From the NCBI RefSeq assembly GCF_000247695.1, contig NW_004624854.1, positions 4,486,110-4,550,109 of the forward strand: a stretch of 64,000 nt of DNA, given 5' to 3'. The notes beneath the pieces were generated by a model that searched no databases, was not told the origin of the DNA, and saw nothing but the letters and a program-made list of their open reading frames with translations. The translations under genes were made by a program, and so were the position numbers. Source of the stretch: Heterocephalus glaber. Lineage: Eukaryota > Chordata > Mammalia > Rodentia > Bathyergidae. Of the stretch, positions 43,306-55,730 are shown one piece after another; the stretch's first letter is position 1, and every line of letters starts with the position of its first letter.

Positions 43306-43406
43306 GGGGCTGGGGATTTAGCTTAATGGTGCCGATGCCTGCCTTGAAAGCACAAGGTCCTGAGTTCAATCCTCAGTACCAAAAAAAAAAAAAAGAAAGA
43401 AAGAAA
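43306..43406 (+). mobile_element. ID-type SINE abutting the B1
   Basis: GGGGCTGGGGATTTAGCTTA, GAGTTCAATCCTCAGTACC, A-rich tail with GAAA units. It is followed by a third AAGGAAATC copy at 43407-43415. Confidence 0.93.
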
Positions 43407-43572
43407 AAGGAAATCTACTAGTCATTTTGCATTAGGACATTTTAATTTAAAACTTATGTTAATCACCTCTTCAAAGGCTGTGTCTCTAAATATAGTCATA
43501 TTCTGAAGTATTGAGGATTTGAGGCTTCAACATAAGGATTTTAGGAAGGACACAATTCAAATTCCATAACAC

Positions 43573-44209
43573 CTTTATTATTATTATTTTTGCTGCTCAT
43601 AAAGAAAATTTTATGTTTTTTAAAAGCAAATTATGCAGAAAAATGTACATAGAAAGTTAATATCTCCTATCATATTAGCCCTCATGATAACGGTTCCCAG
43701 CAGTAAGGAGTGATGGAAATTTCCTGAATGAATGAGTAAGCAGTGGAGTGATCTTCATACTGTCCCTGAGGAAGTCAGACACTGAGAGGCTGGGCAACTT
43801 TTTAAGGTCATAAAACTAGTTAATGAAGGGGGTGTCCAACCCAATTCTGTTAATTTCTCATCCAATGTTCCTTTCACCATCTGATGCTACTCCTTTTCTT
43901 CTTTTTTCCTTATTATTGAAAGTTTATGATCCTCATTTTAAATGTTAAAAGTAGTAAGCTAAAGCTTGTGTAGTTCCTTTTAGAAGTTTCTAATCCTAAT
44001 TAAATTGCTGTTCACTTTCAGGCTTTTTTTTTCTTCAGGTACTGCACAAAAATCCTCATCAAAACTGAGTTAAAAACAGCAACTCTTTGCCCTCATATTT
44101 CTGTCAGCTGCTCACCTGGGAGTGACTCTGGTCTCGCCTGCAAGCACTCATCTGTTCAAGTCATCTGTCATGGGACAGCTTACCTGAGGCCAAACGTCTA
44201 AGAAGGTAT
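43573..44209. other. Non-coding intergenic sequence
   Basis: The GACACTGAGAGGCTGGGCAA to AAAACTAGTTAATGAAGG part (about 43775-43830) could be a MIR scrap. Nothing else recognised. Confidence 0.4.
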
Positions 44210-44662
44210 GTCAGTTAGCTTTCTCATCACTGTGACCAAATTCCTGAGAAAAACAACTTAAAGTAGTAAAGGTTTATATTGGCTTGTGGTTTGAGTTTTC
44301 AGTCCAGAGTCAGCTGGCTCTAATGTCTGTCAGCCCATGGCAAGGCAGAAACATCATGGCGAAAGGGCACGGCAGAGGAAGGCTGCTTAGGTCCTGGCAA
44401 CCAGGAAGCTGAGCTCGAGAAAGAGCCAGAGAGGAGGGGCCAGGGACGAGATAGAGTCCCTAAGGTCACGCCCTCTGTTACCCACTCCATTCCACTAGGC
44501 TCTACTCTTAAATCTTCATCACCTCTCGATAGCCGTCAAATTATAAGTAAATCAATTAAGTTAATGCACTGAAGTCAGGGCCATCATGATCTCATCACTT
44601 CCGCAAGCCCCAGTTTTGGACACACAAGATTTGGGGGGAATATCCCTTCCAGACCCTAACAG
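44210..44662 (+). repeat. Interspersed repeat, third copy of the 42538-type family
   Basis: GTCAGTTAGCTTTCTCATCA start, AAAGGTTTATATTGGCTTG, TTCAGTCCAGAGTCAGCTGG, end near CCCTTCCAGACCCTAACAG. Longer than the other two copies. Confidence 0.7.
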
Positions 44663-44808
44663 AAGCCCTCACTCACAGAGCTGCCAGCTGGTCCTGGCTC
44701 TGCACTGGGTGCCTACGTGTTCTCCACAGGGTCTTCCATGCTATTGTAAGCCTCACCAGCTTCACAGCTTGATGACCTCAGGCTTCCAAGAAGATGAGTA
44801 GAAGTTTC

Positions 44809-44856
44809 AAGGCCTAGACTTGTCTTAAGGCCTAGACATGTCTTAAGGCCTAGACT
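44809..44856 (+). repeat. 18-bp tandem repeat, about 2.7 copies
   Basis: Unit AAGGCCTAGACTTGTCTT at 44809-44826, a second copy with one change at 44827-44844, then a partial AAGGCCTAGACT. Contains repeated AGGCCT palindromes. Confidence 0.95.
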
Positions 44857-46159
44857 CTAGAACTGCAGTGTTACCTCTGTCCCATTCCACTGGGCAAAGC
44901 CAGTATCACTCAGATACAAAGGGTGAAGAGATAACCTTTGCTTTTTCTTTCGGTCTCCTATCTCTGCCTTTTGATGGAAGATAACTACATCGAGTTGCAG
45001 AAAAGTGTGTGGACACAAGATCATGTGACTCACCAGAGAGCATTACTACAGTGCTTTTCCACAGCTGAGATTTCCCATAGGACAATATTCTACGGGTCAG
45101 TTTTCTGGTTATGCCCACAAAATGAAGCTCATGTGGTACTATGTTTTGAACGAGGTCACTCTGTGCCTGACTTCAAAGTGAGTAGAGATTAGGATTTACA
45201 TTAGTAGGATTAGCGCCAACTTCAAGTGAGAAAAAATCCAATATGGCTGGGCTCAGACAAAAAAACCTGGCTTCTGCTTTTATGCTATTGGCTTGTACTT
45301 AGTCACAGAACCACAGCCATCAGCAAGCCAGGTGGACTTTATGTCTGGGGGCTATGTGCCTCCCCCTTAAATCGGTATGCTAGTATTTCCACAGGAGAAG
45401 AGAGTAGGTATGTGTGGAGGTAAGAATGGGGTGAGGGAGACTTCCAGGCAGATATCTGGGAGCAAAGGCACAGGCAGAGGGAAATGCAAGTGAAAAGCTT
45501 TGAATTAGAACATTCTTGGAATGAGGACCAGCAAGGAATCTAGTGGAACTGGTAACTAGGGAGTATTTGGGGGGTGATATTAGATGAAGATGAGAGGCAG
45601 CCGGAAATCAGAGCATCAGGACTGGGTGGTGTCCTGTGAGTAAGGTGAGCTTCCTTGCGGAGTCCCAAGCAAAGCTATGTGGCAGTCCTCACCACCAACC
45701 CCTAGGTTTGATGACGAGCAGGATGTAGAGTTTTCCCTAGGCTGGGACAGTGACAGGGAACAGCAGAATCATCACAGGGAAAAGGCACTGGGGGCAGAGT
45801 CTGGAGGAAACCAGCACCAGCTTCCAAGAGTCTCCTTCTAACGAGGCTCCTCCAGCAGTGGGTAGGACAGCAGGTAGGAGCGGCTGCCTCCCAGGAAGCT
45901 CGCTGCAGACTCAGTGCCCAGGGTCTGTACTAAGGCCTGGGCACACGGGCACCCTCTTCGGGCACACGCCAAGGCCCTGGGCCACCTGAATGACAGCAGT
46001 ATGTAGCATGGACTATGCTACAGTGGGGGACTCAGCATTTCAGGGGTGGCCACAAACCCCCTGAACGCCAAGCTCCCAGATGCCAACCTGGTAAACAGAT
46101 CTGAGAGCAGCATGCCTGGGCCACCTGTTACTGCTTTTCTGCACAGAAGTATGCAGAGA
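44857..46159. other. Non-coding intergenic sequence
   Basis: No gene or repeat recognised. Small frames (44938-45192, 45226-45423, 45750-45989) lack any family signal. Confidence 0.45.
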
Positions 46160-46290
46160 GGGATAGCCTAGCACTAGGGAAGGTGAGGTAGGAGGATTCT
46201 CCACAAGTTTGAGGCCAGCCTGGGCTACATAGTAAGTTCAGGGTCAGCTTGAACTACAAAGTGAGATGCTTTCTCAAAAATCAAGTAAGT
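46160..46290 (+). mobile_element. B1 SINE, diverged 5' end
   Basis: GAAGGTGAGGTAGGAGGATT, GAGGCCAGCCTGGGCTACAT, the internal duplication (AGCTTGAACTACAAAGTGAG) and an A-rich AAGTAAATAAATAG tail. Confidence 0.88.
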
Positions 46291-47028
46291 AAATAAATAG
46301 AGAGAGAGGAGAGAGAACTTGAATTAAATGAATGGAAGGGAACTTGTGCAGGAAGAATGAATGCGGTTCCATGTGATGACAACCCTAGCATTGCTTTTGG
46401 GGCACCAGAGTTGCTATATAATCCTGGAGATGAATGAACAATGCTCCAGTTCTAATGCAGCCTGATTGTTGTATTCAAATAGTTCTGTACTTACTTGCCC
46501 CCTAATCTACTGTAGGTAACAGGGAAAGGGGATGTTACCAGAGCCTCTGCAGTGAGTCCTAGTCTCCTGCGAGCCATGGCAGCACAAGGCGAATTACAGG
46601 AAAGGTAGAAAAATGAGACTGAGAAGCTGAGCTTTGGTTCTGATCAGTGCTGCTCTGGACGACAAAGACAAAAGGCCCCAGTTTACTACACCTTTTATTC
46701 AGTACTCAGTACATCAGGAGAAAGAAATGTAACAAATGACTTGCAGAGAGTTCAGTACATCCTGCATAAATAAGATGTAACAATCCAAGAGCAATGAGGA
46801 ACTGAGTAGATGTTTGTTCCTCCCAGGATGTTTTCAACTTCCAGAATGTTTCTTGCCCTGGAGAATCACAGCACCACCGGATCATTGAGGTCTCAGTTGT
46901 GACCGGAGGCCAAAATGGAATTATGTCTTGGAATTCCATAGCTGGGCTGTAGGCAGGAGAACTAAGCTAACCAAATGATTTTACCCTAAAATTATGTAGC
47001 ATTGCTCCCGACAATCTATACTTGTTTA
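46291..47028. other. Non-coding intergenic sequence
   Basis: No gene recognised. Confidence 0.45.
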
Positions 47029-47050
47029 TTTAGTTAGTTAGTTAGTTAGG
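47029..47050 (+). repeat. (TTAG)n microsatellite
   Basis: Five TTAG-type units at the 3' (A-tail) side of an antisense B1-ID element, so probably derived from its tail. Confidence 0.85.
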
Positions 47051-47190
47051 CAGTACTGGGGATTGAACCCAGGGAGCACCTAACTGCATCTCCATCCTTT
47101 TATTATTATTTTTTTAATTTTAAATGATCTCACTAAGTTGCCCAGGTTTGTCTCAAACTTATAATCTTCCTGCCTCAGTCTCCTGAGTAG
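47049..47190 (-). mobile_element. Composite B1-ID SINE
   Basis: GGCAGTACTGGGGATTGAAC (ID half), then AAATGATCTCACTAAGTTGC, TCTTCCTGCCTCAGTCTCCT (B1 half); antisense and truncated. Confidence 0.85.
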
Positions 47191-49379
47191 AACTCATCCT
47201 TATAATAAATTCCAGTCACCCAAGGTAAGAGGTATGTCTGCGCTTAAACCTACAAACACATCTGTATTTGTACATCTGGATTTTTGGCCATTGAAAACAG
47301 ACTTTGTAGACTTTATAGAGAAAAACTAGTACGATAGACAAGAAATCACTGACCAACTAGATTAAGGACCAAGCCTTGTATTATGCCAAGAGATTTCCAT
47401 CCCCCATCACTCCGATGTCATGTTTCACCTGCATCAAACTACTCACGAATACACTCAGATGCAAAGAACACGTGTGTGCTCCTTTGATTTAGATCACATG
47501 GTCCACCATGTCTACAATTCCTGGTTTTCTCATCCTCACAACACCGTCAGCAACATCCGTACCTAGCCCAAGCATGGTTTGCATTCTCTGGGAAGCCTGT
47601 CTGACGACACTCTTCCCTCCCACACTCCTGTCTGCACCTTGGAGCCTCAGTCTTTACCTCTTCATTGCTCTTTGAAATCTTGCTACATATTTGTACCATA
47701 GTGTTTAGAAAATATATTGTAATCAACTCATCTATTTGCCCCTGAAAAAATATATTCCTAACACTTCATATACTGTTTGTGCCTTAACACATATGCATTG
47801 AGTAAATGAATAAATGAACACAGAAACAAATGTAGTGAGTCACATATCAGAGTACTGATGCCAATAATCAAGGAGAAGACTCCATGACTAAGACATCCAA
47901 TCTTCAAATCTGCGTGAAAAAATAATTTCTCCCAGCTGTTGGGTGGCTTATTGTTTCCCAAAATTGTATTGCTTTTGCACTACACTATTTCTTTGAAGAT
48001 ATTAGTGCTTTACACATGTTAAATAGCCGTGTTAATATTGAGCACAATAATTTTCCTAGTGAGGAAGCACATTTTTTTAAATACAGAAAGAATGAAATAT
48101 TCCCCAACTTTAAAAATCTAATGCTAAATACATTCAATTCTATAGTATCTAAGTATGTTTACACAAGTTAGGAAATACACCAAATCACTCTCCAGCTATG
48201 AACGTATTTCCCACCACTAGTGCTTCACTTGTGTATTGTATTTTTAATTACACTTTTCAAAGGGGAATAATTTCAAGTATATTGTTTTACAACCCAGTAC
48301 TTAGGGCACTGGAAGCAAATTCCCTAAGCACTTTTACAATAAAACCAATTCTAAAAAGCTTAGATATGGTCATAGCATGCATCCGATAAAATCTAAATTG
48401 TTTTCTTTAAGATCTCTTTTGCTCCGTGCCCCTGGAAAATCTGGTCATATATTTTCTAGTTTGGCTTTACTTCCCTGCGAGTCATCAGAATCAAAGCCTC
48501 TGGCCACTTTGATGACAGGTTGTGGTTAGCATGTGAGAGATTGCAAAAACTGCACAAAATGCATTCCTGGAAATTGAGGACAGATTTTTTAAAATAGCAT
48601 CATCTGAAACTAAAGCTCATTAGAATTCATTTTCAATATCTGAGGTCTGAGAAAGGGTTTACACGTGTATGTGGGTAAGCTGGGCATGCTCTCCGCTTCC
48701 CCCATGCATAGAGGAGGATGTTCTTGCAGGTTTGGGGAAGAAAAATAATTTTTTTAGCATTTCCTTTGTGTCAGGTGTGTGGCATCCATTCTCATTCAGT
48801 CATTACAACATGGCTCTGAAGTAGGATTTATTATCCACATTCCACAAATGAGAGAAGGAAGCTTCCAGACCACACAGCTACTGCGGGGCAGTACTGAAAT
48901 TCCAACCATATTTCTCCAGCCCCGAAGCCTGCGTCTCTACCACACAACATAAGAAACCAAGTCACCGTCACACAAGACATAAATAGTTCTAATTAGATGT
49001 AAGCAGTCCTGGGCACTGTCCCCAGAGTGGAGTGATGTGCTTGGAGATGCAATTTAAAAACAAAACAAACTAACAGGGGTCAGGAGGTTGTCAGACTGCA
49101 GCCTAAGACCCGTTTATCTCCTGTGGCTGTTGGCAATCTTCAGGGACAGAGCCTGAGTAGTGACAGAGTTGCCATGGTCCCCAAAGCCCAAATTATTTTC
49201 TACCTGACCCTTTACAGAAAAGTGTGCCAAAAGTTTGCAGAACAGCTGTATACTCTTTGATGTTGTACCTTTGTTGATCAATGTCCAGCGCTGTCCCAGG
49301 AACAGAAATTCAAGGTCTAGCAGACACTGGAAAACCAAACATTTGATAGGTGGTAAAGGATCTGCTTACTCTGCCTCAG
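47191..49379. other. Non-coding; MIR at about 48755-48935
   Basis: MIR text is visible as CATTCAGTCATTACAACATG, GTAGGATTTATTATCCACAT, TCCACAAATGAGAGAAGGAA and CACACAGCTACTGCGGGGCA. The rest is AT-rich unique sequence with no gene recognised. Confidence 0.6.
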
Positions 49380-49396
49380 CCTGGAAGTAGTATTTT

Positions 49397-49484
49397 TATT
49401 TATTTATTTGCAGTAGCAAGGATTGAACTCAGGACCTTGTGCTTGCCAGGTAGGCACGGTGCCACTGAGCTACATCCCCAGCCA
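49397..49484 (-). mobile_element. ID-type SINE with perfect 17-bp target duplication
   Basis: (TTTA)n tail complement, GCAAGGATTGAACTCAGGAC, GCCACTGAGCTACATCCCCA. CCTGGAAGTAGTATTTT is at 49380-49396 and 49485-49501. Confidence 0.95.
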
Positions 49485-49501
49485 CCTGGAAGTAGTATTT
49501 T

Positions 49502-51099
49502 ACAAGATGAGTTCATTCCCTTTGCCCTGGTCTATTACTGATCACGGAATTCCATTGTGTGTTCTTCTCTAAGGCTCGTGAGAACTGAAAACATGTACAG
49601 AGAAAAGTATAGATAATATGGCTGTTGTGGAATGTCACCAAATTAGTCATTGGCTATTCTGAATTCAAAATTACCTCATTATGAATTTAATTTGTGTGAT
49701 TCTCTTATATAGGTGTGATTGTATCTGAAAGACCAAAAACACCAAGTTTGTAAAGTTTACAAAAACAAAAAATTAGGGCTCACATTAACACAAAAGACAG
49801 ATAAATGGAAAATGTTCAACTTGGGAGATTCCACAACCAACCTCTCAATCTATTCATTTTATTGGCATCTTTCACGTATTAAATGAGTTCAGAGAATAAA
49901 TGAGTCTAATGGGCGAAAAGGTTATTCACACTCTATTATATTTACACTGTGTTCTTTACCTGATTTTTATACCAAGATAGCAAAACAAGACAGAAAAACA
50001 ACTCCGAATGGCAGTTTTTGAACAATTCACTGGAAGTTGTGGAACAGAAGGTAGTGAATTTGGATTAATCAGGTTAGTGTTATGAACCAATCTTTTAATT
50101 TCTAAAGTAATATGAAAGAAGCAATTCTGGGTAAATCAGAAAAAAATAAAATAATAAACAAAGCTAGAAATAGTTTATAAAAAGAGAAAATAAGCAAATC
50201 ATTTTTTAATAAAGAATTTTTTCTTAATTTGAAAATCTAATAGAATTGGTGATAACAAGCACTTAATTTTAGTCTATCATTTATCTATCTATCTATCTAA
50301 CTATTATTGGACAATTGTACATTTACAGAAAATAGCAAAGATAGAGTTCCCAATGTACTTCCTCAACCAGTTTTTCGCTACTGTGGTATCTGACATAGTA
50401 AGAAACATTTGTTACAAGTTCCTAGTTTTTACCCAGTGCCCTTTCCAGGCTGGCTGGCCCTGAACCAGGGAAAGCCCTGCGAGGGAGGCGGATTTCCGGC
50501 CGCATCCAGAAGTCCCTGGCCGCGGCCCTGACCCAAGGTGGGCGCTGGCAGGACGCTCACCGGATTAGCTGCAGAGAGCTCAACTTCTGATGAAGGGTTT
50601 GCTAAGACAGCGTGAGAAAAAATTACAGTAAAATGGAAAAAATGTCTGTAGCATTCCCAGCATGATTCTCGCAGATTCACCTGGTGTTGAGTGGCCGGAG
50701 ACGTTAATGGCACCGTGACTGTCTGACATTCCTGAAGGATATTTCTAGAAATCTTTGAAATTACAAGGTTCAGGAAAACAGAACAATGTTATCTGATTTC
50801 CTGGCTTTCTCTCCGTTCCACTGAGAGATGGCCAACTCATCACTGCCTTTTCTTTACTGTACTTCCCTCTTTTAAATTAAAAAACAATTTTCTAGAGAAG
50901 AAAGGGCATTCACGCAGATTCATGATTAACATGGGCCAAGGTGTCTGAAGCGAGTCTGTCTGTCCCCAACCGTCAATTCCCTAAGCTCTAACATTCTGTT
51001 CCTATTTCCTCCTATACCCTTTCAGAGATAACTTTGCCTTTGTGAATTAATATATGTATAAAATTTCCCTAAACCTTTTTACAATACTCCTTTGCACCT
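49502..51099. other. Non-coding AT-rich block with a CpG-rich patch
   Basis: A (TCTA)n/(ATCT)n stretch lies at about 50274-50300. At about 50440-50590 there is an isolated GC- and CpG-rich patch (GGATTTCCGGCCGCATCCAG, CTGGCCGCGGCCCTGACC) of unknown nature. No gene recognised. Confidence 0.5.
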
Positions 51100-51300
51100 T
51101 GCTCTTTCTTTATAATAAAACCCAGTGAGCTCGCTCATTCTTTTTTATGTCCTCATAATATTCCCTTGCTGAACTTCTGTAATTTATTTTATTATTCCCC
51201 TGTTGATGGACATTATTTCCAATCTTTTGTGCTACAAACAATGCTGCAACGCATAAGCTGCCTGCACACCTGCAGGAAGAGATCTGCAGGATAAACTACT
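51100..51300 (-). mobile_element. Old L1 fragment (antisense)
   Basis: CCCTGTTGATGGACATTATT, CCAATCTTTTGTGCTACAAA, CAATGCTGCAACGCATAAG is the antisense text common to L1 ORF2-end/3' regions. Confidence 0.6.
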
Positions 51301-51994
51301 GCCTTTTCACCTTTTATCAAAATTTCATTTTCACTGAAAGAACCTGTTTTCCATTAGGTAAGAGTACTCACTAAAACACCTTAACATCTTTTGTTTGTTT
51401 AATATAAAAGAATCATTCCTAGCACTGACTGAAACCTCTTCCAACTTACCCATTGCACACGCTCCTTTATGACAAAAGTCGACTGCCTTGCTAGGAAGAA
51501 TCGCTTTCTTAGAGCTTTATTTGTGTGACCGGAAGTAGCAATTGGGCCACACATCAAATAATAATCCCATTGCTGATTCCTGTGACAAGCTGAGACCAGG
51601 GACAGGAAGATGAGATGCCCGCGGGTGCCCAGCAAACACACTCTTCCCTCACCATCTCCCCGATTGACTAGACATCCCAGCAAAGTCACCTGGTCTGTGG
51701 CCTCTCAGGAAGCTTGTGTTTGTCCACAGTTTTGCAAACCTTTCCTGTCAGAGTTCCTAAAATTATAATCCCCAGGCTATTTCAGCTGACTCCCATTAGC
51801 AAGGATGAGGAAAGCTAAATGCATTCTTTTCTAGTTACCAGTCCTGGAAGCCAGGGCAGGCTGAGCAAGTTCCACACAGCACAGCGGTCCGTTGTGGATT
51901 ACACTGACCCCATCTGGGCTGCGGAAGCTCTGTCATCCTCCCCAGCAACAAAGCGGCAGAACCCAGAAGGATAAAATCACAATAAAAGTATGGA

Positions 51995-52060
51995 CTCACG
52001 CTTATTGGCATTGGCTGGGTGCCAAGCACTCTGCTAAGCGCTTTAGAAATAGTCTTTTTA
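51995..52060 (+). mobile_element. MIR core fragment
   Basis: GGGTGCCAAGCACTCTGCTA then AGCGCTTTAGAAATAG is the MIR core. Confidence 0.65.
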
Positions 52061-52119
52061 AGAACACATGTCTCCAGTGCACACTGGTCATACTCCTAGT
52101 GGAGGGTAGGCACATCTGC

Positions 52120-52440
52120 AGTTCACATTCATTCTTTGTTCATCCCCTTCACCTCCCCAGTCCCTCCACCTCTTCATCCCTTTCCCATTTGCAAAAAATC
52201 TGTCTTCCCTTTTCCTGTTATTTAGCTTTCATTCTGCTGTTTAATTTATACTTTGGGTTTCTCATATAAGAGAAATCATGTTTATTATCATGGTATTTCA
52301 TGGTATTTAAGCTTGAATGTCTGATTTATTTCACTTAACATTATGATCTCAAAGTGCATCCATTTTCCTACAAATGACTTAAATCTATCCTTCTTTATGG
52401 CACAATAGTACTCCACTGTGCATAAATACCACTTGGATTT
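52120..52440 (-). mobile_element. 5'-truncated LINE-1 3' region
   Basis: The pyrimidine-rich 3' stretch (CCCCTTCACCTCCCCAGTCC) leads into GAGAAATCATG, TGATTTATTTCACTTAACAT and the ORF2-end signature GCACAATAGTACTCCACTGT, all antisense. Same family as 16113-16831. Confidence 0.75.
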
Positions 52441-52754
52441 CAATCCTTTGAAGATTTACAGCTAGGTACACGGGGAGATCACCCCTTTCTCTTTCACATG
52501 CCTCAGCAAAGTAAGACTCTCTTATCTGTCCTAAGAGATACAAAAATGGAAACATGACTGAAAGAGGGACCACAGGGAAAGGAACAAGTCTTACACACCT
52601 TTTTGACTAACTTCATTATATTCCTTAGAGGATACAAATTTTATGAGGAGAAAGAAGAAAGATCTGTACAGATGTGTTGCAAGGTGGGGACAGAGGGAGT
52701 CTCCCTTCATCTGCCTCTGAGTAGCACCTGCGATATAACCTCCTTTGTCTGATT

Positions 52755-52900
52755 CTAAGTTTTTAATTTTTATTCCCACACGTTTGCGGTACATAACGAT
52801 CGTATTCCTCATGGGGCCTCGGCACATGCACATCTTAAATCTCTGCCTCCCCTTCCCACCCCTCCATCACTTGATCTGCTTCCCTTTTGCTGAAGAGAAG
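52755..52900 (-). mobile_element. Probable short L1 3'-end fragment
   Basis: TGCGGTACATAACGATCGTA, ATGGGGCCTCGGCACATGCA and the following C/T-rich stretch parallel the L1 3' terminus at 58200-58300. Diverged. Confidence 0.45.
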
Positions 52901-54685
52901 GTGTGGGAATACAAAGGGCAGGACGGAGTTGTTTTCAAGCTGGCCACATATTGATAGCAATTAGCTCCATTTAATGGTTTGTTAAGTGGCAGAGTGCGCA
53001 AGGACCAGAAACTCCTCACCAGTGCCTCAGCCTTCAGAAGTCGCTCACGGGTACTTAGGAGAGATGTTTGGGATTGTGCCTTTAACACATAATCAGCTCT
53101 CAGATCAGTTTCATAAGGATTTGTCTTTCAAAAGAAGTTTTTTGAGATGGGGTCCTGGATCTTCAATCGCAGAAGGAGTTTCATGTCCCAGAGGCGGTAC
53201 CACCACTGCGTGGGGAAGACCTCTGACCAATTGCTGCAAGGGGTTGTTGGCGGGGGGGGGGGGGGGGCCACCTGCGCAGGTGTGTCACACAGTTAATTAC
53301 ACAGACTTCAGCCGACAGTTAAGTAAAGGCCATTTCACTCAATCTCTTTGATCTCTATTCAGTTTGAAACTCTGTTTTTCGCAGTAATTTGGTTTTTGTT
53401 CCTTCTGAGTCCCCCAGGGCCCTAGGCTGGGCTGTGACATCTGTGACCTCCCCAGCTGGCTGAGCACAGCTTTCCAAGTGCTTTCTGTGGCCAAGGAAGA
53501 AGAAAACCCCGTGGGATGTCATCTATGGCCACTGGATGTGGGCCCTAACAGGAAGCTGGAAGCTCGGAACTGGGTCGCCACTCCTCTCCGTTATTTCTGA
53601 GAACTCCTCGAACAATCGCTGCAAACAGCTGTCTTGTCCAATCAGGGCTCATTCTCCTGGGAGGCCCCAAGCCTGGTGAATTTCACAACTTTGCAGCTTC
53701 TGGGGAAATGCATAATGAGTTTCCAAATCCCTTTGCTTAGCATTGATAAGGGATTTTGAAAGAGAAAATAAAACACACGGCCATTTTATACCTTGGTATT
53801 TATACATAAGATAGGAAGTAGAAATGGAAAGCAAGAAAACTGGACTTCATGATCATATGGACTTTTTTGGCATTTGGTAGAATCCGTAGTCCCCATACAG
53901 ATCTTGAACAAATATTGTTAATGATGCACTTTAAATTTTGTCATGAAAAGCTAGGGCTGGCAGGAACTTAAAGGTCACCTATTGCACACCTTCATATTAT
54001 GAATCTGAGCCCAGAGAGATGATTGTCACTTCCTGATGGTCAGTTCCCATGGTGGAAAGAACATGAGGCTTAGAGTGAGGAAACTTGAACGTGAGTCTTA
54101 ACCCTCCACTTTCTGGCTGTGACCCAGACCAGCCATTAACCCTGTATTTCTGTATGGGCAAACTGGAGTGATGTAGGCAGCAGACAGAGTGTCTTTGTTG
54201 GGGAGGTACAGCAGGGTCCCAAGACATTGGCTCTCACAGAGTCAGACTAGCAAAATTCACATAGAAAGTGGAGAAAAAGCCACCTTTAAAAATAAATCAT
54301 AAAATTGCAAATTTATAATGGGAGAGGTTTTGAAATAGGCTTGTTTGCTTTGTGATCAGAGAGTGCTACCTGCCCATTGTACAAATAAAATTTTAAAATC
54401 CAGATACTGTAGATAGCAAAGTGAGAAATGGATTCCTTATAATTCCTGGTGGATATGTTTCCAGCCACCCTTATGAGCGTGCTATGCCTGCTTTTGCCAC
54501 TTTAGTAGATACTGATTTCATCTTTCAATGCATTTGATAGCAGTCAGAATTCCAAGCAAAGTGAAGTGGTTGTAATATGTGGAAGCTGATCTGATCATAA
54601 ATGTGATGGAAATTTGATAATCTGGGGAAAGAGCAAATGAATAAAATAAGGATGCAAAGAAGCAAAGCGAAAGGAATCCCCCAAA
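52901..54685. other. Non-coding; G-run and MIR-like patches
   Basis: A 16-G homopolymer lies at 53252-53267. About 54040-54150 has GAACATGAGGCTTAGAGTGA and CTTTCTGGCTGTGACCCAGA, resembling a MIR. No gene recognised. Confidence 0.5.
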
Positions 54686-54689
54686 AGCT

Positions 54690-54855
54690 AAGTGCATGGT
54701 GCTAAGGCTTTGTGCACTTTACTGTATTTCATCCTCTCTGTTACCAGGCATGGAAGTAACATTATTATCTCCATTGTTTTCAGATGAGAAACTGATGTTC
54801 AAAGAAGTTAAAAACATCATCTGAAGGAAGTGTTAACAATTAGGTCTGTGTGACA
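54690..54855 (+). mobile_element. MIR SINE remnant
   Basis: AGGCTTTGTGCACTTTACTG, TTATTATCTCCATTGTTTTC, AGATGAGAAACTGATGTTCA in MIR order. Confidence 0.75.
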
Positions 54856-55730
54856 GCAGATACTTCCACAGCCTAATTTCCTGGGTTGGTTTCATTTTAC
54901 TGAAGCTACACATGCATATAATTCAAAGAATCAAACAGATCTGCAGTTTTGAAAACAACCATCCCTAACCATTCTCCCCCACCCATCCTTATTCCCTACG
55001 GGTAGCTACTTCCCCACACCCAGCCCACCCTTGAGTCCTAGGGGATTTCCCTCCAGGTTCCTAGGTAACGCAGGAGCTGGAGTGTGACTCAGAGGGTTTT
55101 CCAGGTTAGACATTCTCTCTGCTTCCAGAAGTAAGGACTTCATCTCGTTCTCTTGTTCCCTGCTGCCATCCTGAGCACTCATCCCCTCTACCCATCATCT
55201 CGATGTAGAAACACCAGGTTCATCGTTATATTAATAGTATGCATTATTAGAAGCAGGAAAACGCTATTCACAGCTAATCCCTGCAAATCACAGTGACTGT
55301 TTCCTTCTATAGACTCTTATTTTATTTTACTGTCTTGATTATTTGAGTGCTGTTTGGTTGGGTTTTCTTTTATTGACATGTTACTAATTCTACCTCTCCC
55401 TCAATTGTGTAAATCTCCTTTCAGTATATCCAGATACACTAGCGACTGTTTCATCTTCTACAGGAATGCAGACTTGCTCTAAAGCAGTCAGTTGGAGGTG
55501 CTCTAGCCCTAGTCCAGGCAGCAGATGAGGCTCCTTTCCTGGTCATCCCGAGGATTCTCTTTGCCTGTCTCTGGTCTTGGATTCTGTTTCCTGATTCCTG
55601 TGTATTCCCCTCCCTTGCTTGTACCCTTGTTTTAGTGAAGGACACAATTTAGAAGCTTTCTGAGAAAAAATGCAAAGGAAGCAAACTTGGAGATCTTGTA
55701 TATCTGAACATATCAGTGGTTTCCTTTTTT
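54856..55730. other. Non-coding intergenic sequence
   Basis: No gene recognised. Runs of CCCC near 54975-55030 are simple composition bias. Confidence 0.45.

Larger units (their letters stand above)
42900..43572 (+). repeat. Ancient repeat split by a B1 and an ID element
   Basis: The left part (TTTATTAGTTTGCCAGGAGC to about 43141) and right part (about 43416-43572, ending GGACACAATTCAAATTCCAT) are the two ends of one old element. The intervening 43142-43415 consists of two later SINEs and their target duplications. Confidence 0.65.
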
